A stretch of DNA of 64,000 nt from the NCBI RefSeq assembly GCF_001401805.1, contig NZ_LKDW01000007.1, forward strand, positions 1 through 64,000, read 5' to 3'. The notes below the pieces were generated by a model, which worked only from the letters and a program-made list of their open reading frames with translations, was not told the origin of the DNA and searched no databases. The DNA comes from Pseudoalteromonas sp. P1-25 (GTDB lineage Bacteria > Pseudomonadota > Gammaproteobacteria > Enterobacterales > Alteromonadaceae). This document shows positions 61,561 to 64,000 of the stretch, piece after piece (within the stretch, counting starts at the first letter, position 1; every line of letters starts with the position of its first letter). The translations under genes and the position numbers were made by a program.

Positions 61561-62601
61561 TTACGCTTCGTAGAATAGTTCAGACGTTGCTTTATCAGCT
61601 ACTTGCGATGAAAGTGATGCGGCAACGGCTTCGTCTGAGTAGTCTTGGTGTTTTTCTGGGTTCATGCCTAACTTTTTAATTAGCTTCATGTCGGCATCGG
61701 CCTCTGGGTTTTCTGTTGTTAATAGCTTATCACCATAAAATATTGAGTTAGCACCTGCAAAAAAACACATCGACTGCATTTGCTCGTTCATGGCGCTGCG
61801 CCCTGCCGATAAACGCACGTAGCTGTGTGGCATCATAATACGGGCAGTTGCTATGGTGCGTATAAATTCAAAATGATCTAAATCGTCTACGTTTTCAAGC
61901 GGTGTGCCTTTTACTTTTACCAGCATATTAATAGGTACGCTTTCTGGTTGCTGTGGTAAATTTGCCAATTGCATTAATAAACCGTATCGGTCTGCAGGTT
62001 GCTCGCCCATCCCTACAATACCACCTGAACATACTTTCATGCCGGCATCACGAACGTGATCTATGGTATTTAATCTGTCTTCAAAGGTACGGGTCGATAT
62101 AATTTGTTCGTAATATTCAGGCGAGGTGTCGAGGTTATGGTTGTAATAATCAAGGCCTGCATTACTTAGTTCATGTGCTTTTTCGTTGGTAAGTTTACCA
62201 AGGGTCATGCAAGTTTCTAGGCCGAGTTCTTTTACTTCTTTTACCATTTTAGAAATATAGGGCATGTCTCTGTCTTTTGGATCTGACCAGGCTGCGCCCA
62301 TACAAAAACGCGTCGCGCCTTTTTGTTTAGCTAAGCGTGCTTGTTCTACCACTTTTTCTACCTCGATTAAGCGCTCGCGCTCTAAGTCGGTTTTATAGTG
62401 CCCCGATTGTGGACAATATTTACAGTCTTCTGGGCAAGCGCCTGTTTTAATAGATAGTAAAGTAGATATTTGTACTTCGTTAGGATTAAAATTAGCGCGA
62501 TGAACCGAGGCCGCTTTAAACAATAAGTCGTTAAATGGCATTTCAAATAATGCTTTTACTTCTGCGTGGGTCCAATCGTGGCGAACAGGTGCATGTTCCA
62601 T
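61561..62601 (-). CDS. bioB: biotin synthase
   Basis: 346-residue radical-SAM enzyme that inserts sulfur into dethiobiotin. The [4Fe-4S] motif is CPEDCKYC (about residues 53-60), and [26 protein letters not shown] and [12 protein letters not shown] complete the family pattern. First gene of bioBFCD, divergent from bioA across a 92-base region that contains a BirA-type operator. Confidence 0.96.
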   Translation of the reverse strand: MEHAPVRHDWTHAEVKALFEMPFNDLLFKAASVHRANFNPNEVQISTLLSIKTGACPEDCKYCPQSGHYKTDLERERLIEVEKVVEQARLAKQKGATRFCMGAAWSDPKDRDMPYISKMVKEVKELGLETCMTLGKLTNEKAHELSNAGLDYYNHNLDTSPEYYEQIISTRTFEDRLNTIDHVRDAGMKVCSGGIVGMGEQPADRYGLLMQLANLPQQPESVPINMLVKVKGTPLENVDDLDHFEFIRTIATARIMMPHSYVRLSAGRSAMNEQMQSMCFFAGANSIFYGDKLLTTENPEADADMKLIKKLGMNPEKHQDYSDEAVAASLSSQVADKATSELFYEA

Positions 62602-62659
62602 AGTAGTCTCTTATTTTTCTCAGTGGTGATGTTGGATTAGTCTACGTCTTGAAGTACCA

Positions 62660-62692
62660 TTGTCAACGAAACCCATCACCTCAAAGTTTACA
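62660..62692. promoter_or_regulatory. BirA-type biotin operator between bioB and bioA
   Basis: TTGTCAACG (62660-62668), 15 bases, AAGTTTACA (62684-62692) matches the biotin operator consensus TTGTNAACC-N14/15-GGTTNACAA at most half-site positions. It lies between the divergent bio genes, ending one base before the bioA ATG, so biotinoyl-AMP-loaded BirA would block both promoters. Confidence 0.75.
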
Positions 62693-62693
62693 T

Positions 62694-63995
62694 ATGAATA
62701 AAAAACAAACGATTGACCTAGATTTTGATCGTGACCACATTTGGCACCCCTACACATCTATGACACAGCCTATCCCTGTGTATCCTGTTACTCATGCCAA
62801 ACACAATATAATTTACTTAGAAACCGGCGAGCAACTTATAGATGGTATGGCGTCATGGTGGAGTGCTATACACGGCTATAATCATCCAATTTTGAATAAC
62901 GCCATGATTGAACAAATTAATAGTATGAGCCATGTAATGTTTGGCGGCATTACCCATAACAGCGCGGTAGAGCTGTGTAAAAGGCTTATTACAATTACCC
63001 CACCGGGTTTAACTAAAGTATTTTTAGCCGATAGTGGTTCGGTTAGTGTAGAAGTAGCCATAAAAATGGCGCTGCAATATTGGCTAAGCCAAGGCATTAC
63101 CAGCAAGCAAAAGTTAATGACGCCGTATAAGGGTTACCATGGCGATACGTTTGCCGCTATGAGCGTGTGCGATCCGGTTAATTCTATGCACAGTTTGTAT
63201 AAAGGTTTTTTACCTGAGCATGTGTTTGTACCTGCCCCTGTAAGTAAATTTGATGGCGATTTTGACCAAGCAGAAGCACAAACGCTAGAGCGCTACTTTA
63301 AAGCGCACCACCACGAGGTAGCCGCTTTTATAATTGAGCCTATTGTACAAAATGCCGGAGGCATGAACTTTTATCACCCCGCGTATTTGGCCTGCGTTCG
63401 TAAATTATGCACGCAATATAATGTTTTACTGATTTGCGATGAAATAGCCACTGGGTTTGGCCGCACAGGTAAATTATTTGCTTTAGAGCACGCTAATATC
63501 GAACCCGATATTATGTGTATAGGTAAAGCACTTACCGGAGGCTCAATGACACTTTCGGCAACGCTTACCAGTAATAAAATAGCCACAGGTATTAGCGAGG
63601 GGGAGGCCGGCGTTTTGATGCACGGACCTACTTTTATGGGGAACCCCCTTGCCTGCGCAGTGGCGTGCGCCAGTATAGATTTGCTCCTAGCGCAAAACTG
63701 GCAGCAACGCATTAGCGATATAAATACGCAACTACAACAACTTAATAAGTGTAATGAATTAGATGCTGTAGCCAATGTACGTACTTTAGGTGCTATAGGC
63801 GTTGTAGAGCTAACTGATGTTGCTGGGAGTGTGGATGTTGCAAAAATTCAAGCTTACTTTGTTGAGCAAGGCGTATGGATTCGCCCGTTTGGCAAACTTA
63901 TTTATCTAATGCCCCCGTATATTAGCGACTCAGCCAGTATAAAAACCCTATGCGATGCTATTTACAAAGCTATTGCTGGTAAGCATTACTGCTAA
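62694..63995 (+). CDS. bioA: adenosylmethionine-8-amino-7-oxononanoate aminotransferase
   Basis: 433 residues from the ATG at 62694; an open frame upstream begins at TTG 62649 but would cover the operator. PLP enzyme that transfers the amino group of SAM to KAPA, giving DAPA. Features: IWHPYTSMTQP, the PLP-binding lysine in CIGKALTGGSMTLSATL (about residue 270), DEIATGFGRTGK and HGPTFMGNPLACAVA. The stop codon is five bases before the window edge, so the gene is complete. Confidence 0.95.
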   Translation: MNKKQTIDLDFDRDHIWHPYTSMTQPIPVYPVTHAKHNIIYLETGEQLIDGMASWWSAIHGYNHPILNNAMIEQINSMSHVMFGGITHNSAVELCKRLITITPPGLTKVFLADSGSVSVEVAIKMALQYWLSQGITSKQKLMTPYKGYHGDTFAAMSVCDPVNSMHSLYKGFLPEHVFVPAPVSKFDGDFDQAEAQTLERYFKAHHHEVAAFIIEPIVQNAGGMNFYHPAYLACVRKLCTQYNVLLICDEIATGFGRTGKLFALEHANIEPDIMCIGKALTGGSMTLSATLTSNKIATGISEGEAGVLMHGPTFMGNPLACAVACASIDLLLAQNWQQRISDINTQLQQLNKCNELDAVANVRTLGAIGVVELTDVAGSVDVAKIQAYFVEQGVWIRPFGKLIYLMPPYISDSASIKTLCDAIYKAIAGKHYC

Positions 63996-64000
63996 GCGTT

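Noticed and set aside
1..64000. tRNA, rRNA or intact transposase genes
   Set aside because: None recognised on either strand by eye; a tRNAscan or IS search could still find something missed.

Overview
The window looks like chromosomal DNA of a marine gammaproteobacterium of the Alteromonadales, most probably Pseudoalteromonas. The basis is AT-rich DNA with short, strongly palindromic terminators, protein sequences typical of that group (YbiT, MaeA, HtpX, BioA/B/F/C/D, rhombosortase), many TonB/porin-type outer-membrane proteins, and a rhombosortase gene. This is inference from recognised proteins; no database search was run. No tRNA, rRNA, CRISPR array or intact insertion sequence was seen.

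Layout. 0.4-7.2 kb: an outer-membrane porin, a complete carbohydrate/polyol-type ABC importer (binding protein, two permeases, ATPase) and a SorC-family regulator, with several intercistronic hairpins. 7.2-9.5 kb: a gene-poor stretch with the 5' end of a secreted non-specific nuclease gene, cut off and overlapped by an unknown membrane/coiled-coil gene, and a decayed reading frame. 9.5-25.1 kb: housekeeping genes, namely miaE, a sulfotransferase-like protein, a MAPEG protein, a DUF2254 protein, a SIMPL protein, maeA, ggt, rrtA, an S9 peptidase lipoprotein, a secreted EEP-type hydrolase, purEK and ybiT. 25.7-35.4 kb: a porin, a LysR regulator divergent from two MFS transporters, marC, acetyltransferase, periplasmic msrA, a 2OG-Fe(II) oxygenase and a periplasmic binding protein. 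35.5-41.2 kb: an operon of ABC-2 exporter genes and a TonB-dependent receptor, preceded by a Zur-box-like site, which suggests zinc control. 41.4-44.8 kb: a porin-like protein, a small PstS-like protein and a membrane diguanylate cyclase in one operon.

46.8-52.3 kb is the accessory part. A 357-bp block (the 3' end of a membrane-protein gene plus downstream DNA) is present twice, with a third short remnant. Each block is followed by a minus-strand cargo: first a coupled pair that looks like a membrane-acting toxin with its immunity protein, then a small membrane protein. REP/MITE-like palindromic repeats are scattered around the joints. Next to this lies a two-gene module: a PD-(D/E)XK-like nuclease candidate and an Orc1/Cdc6-like AAA+ ATPase split by one in-frame TAA. 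This is the best candidate for an undescribed conflict or defence system, although the ATPase is probably inactivated in this strain.

52.5-64 kb returns to core genes: a cold-shock/excalibur protein, a TRIC channel, a DUF421 protein, a GNAT enzyme, gloA, htpX with tandem operator-like dyads, an FAD-dependent oxidoreductase, and the divergent biotin cluster bioA / bioBFCD with a BirA-type operator between the two arms.

Other points worth a second look are a probable ATT start codon for ybiT backed by a consensus ribosome-binding site, and a nested inverted repeat lying directly on the promoter and start codon of the S9 peptidase gene.
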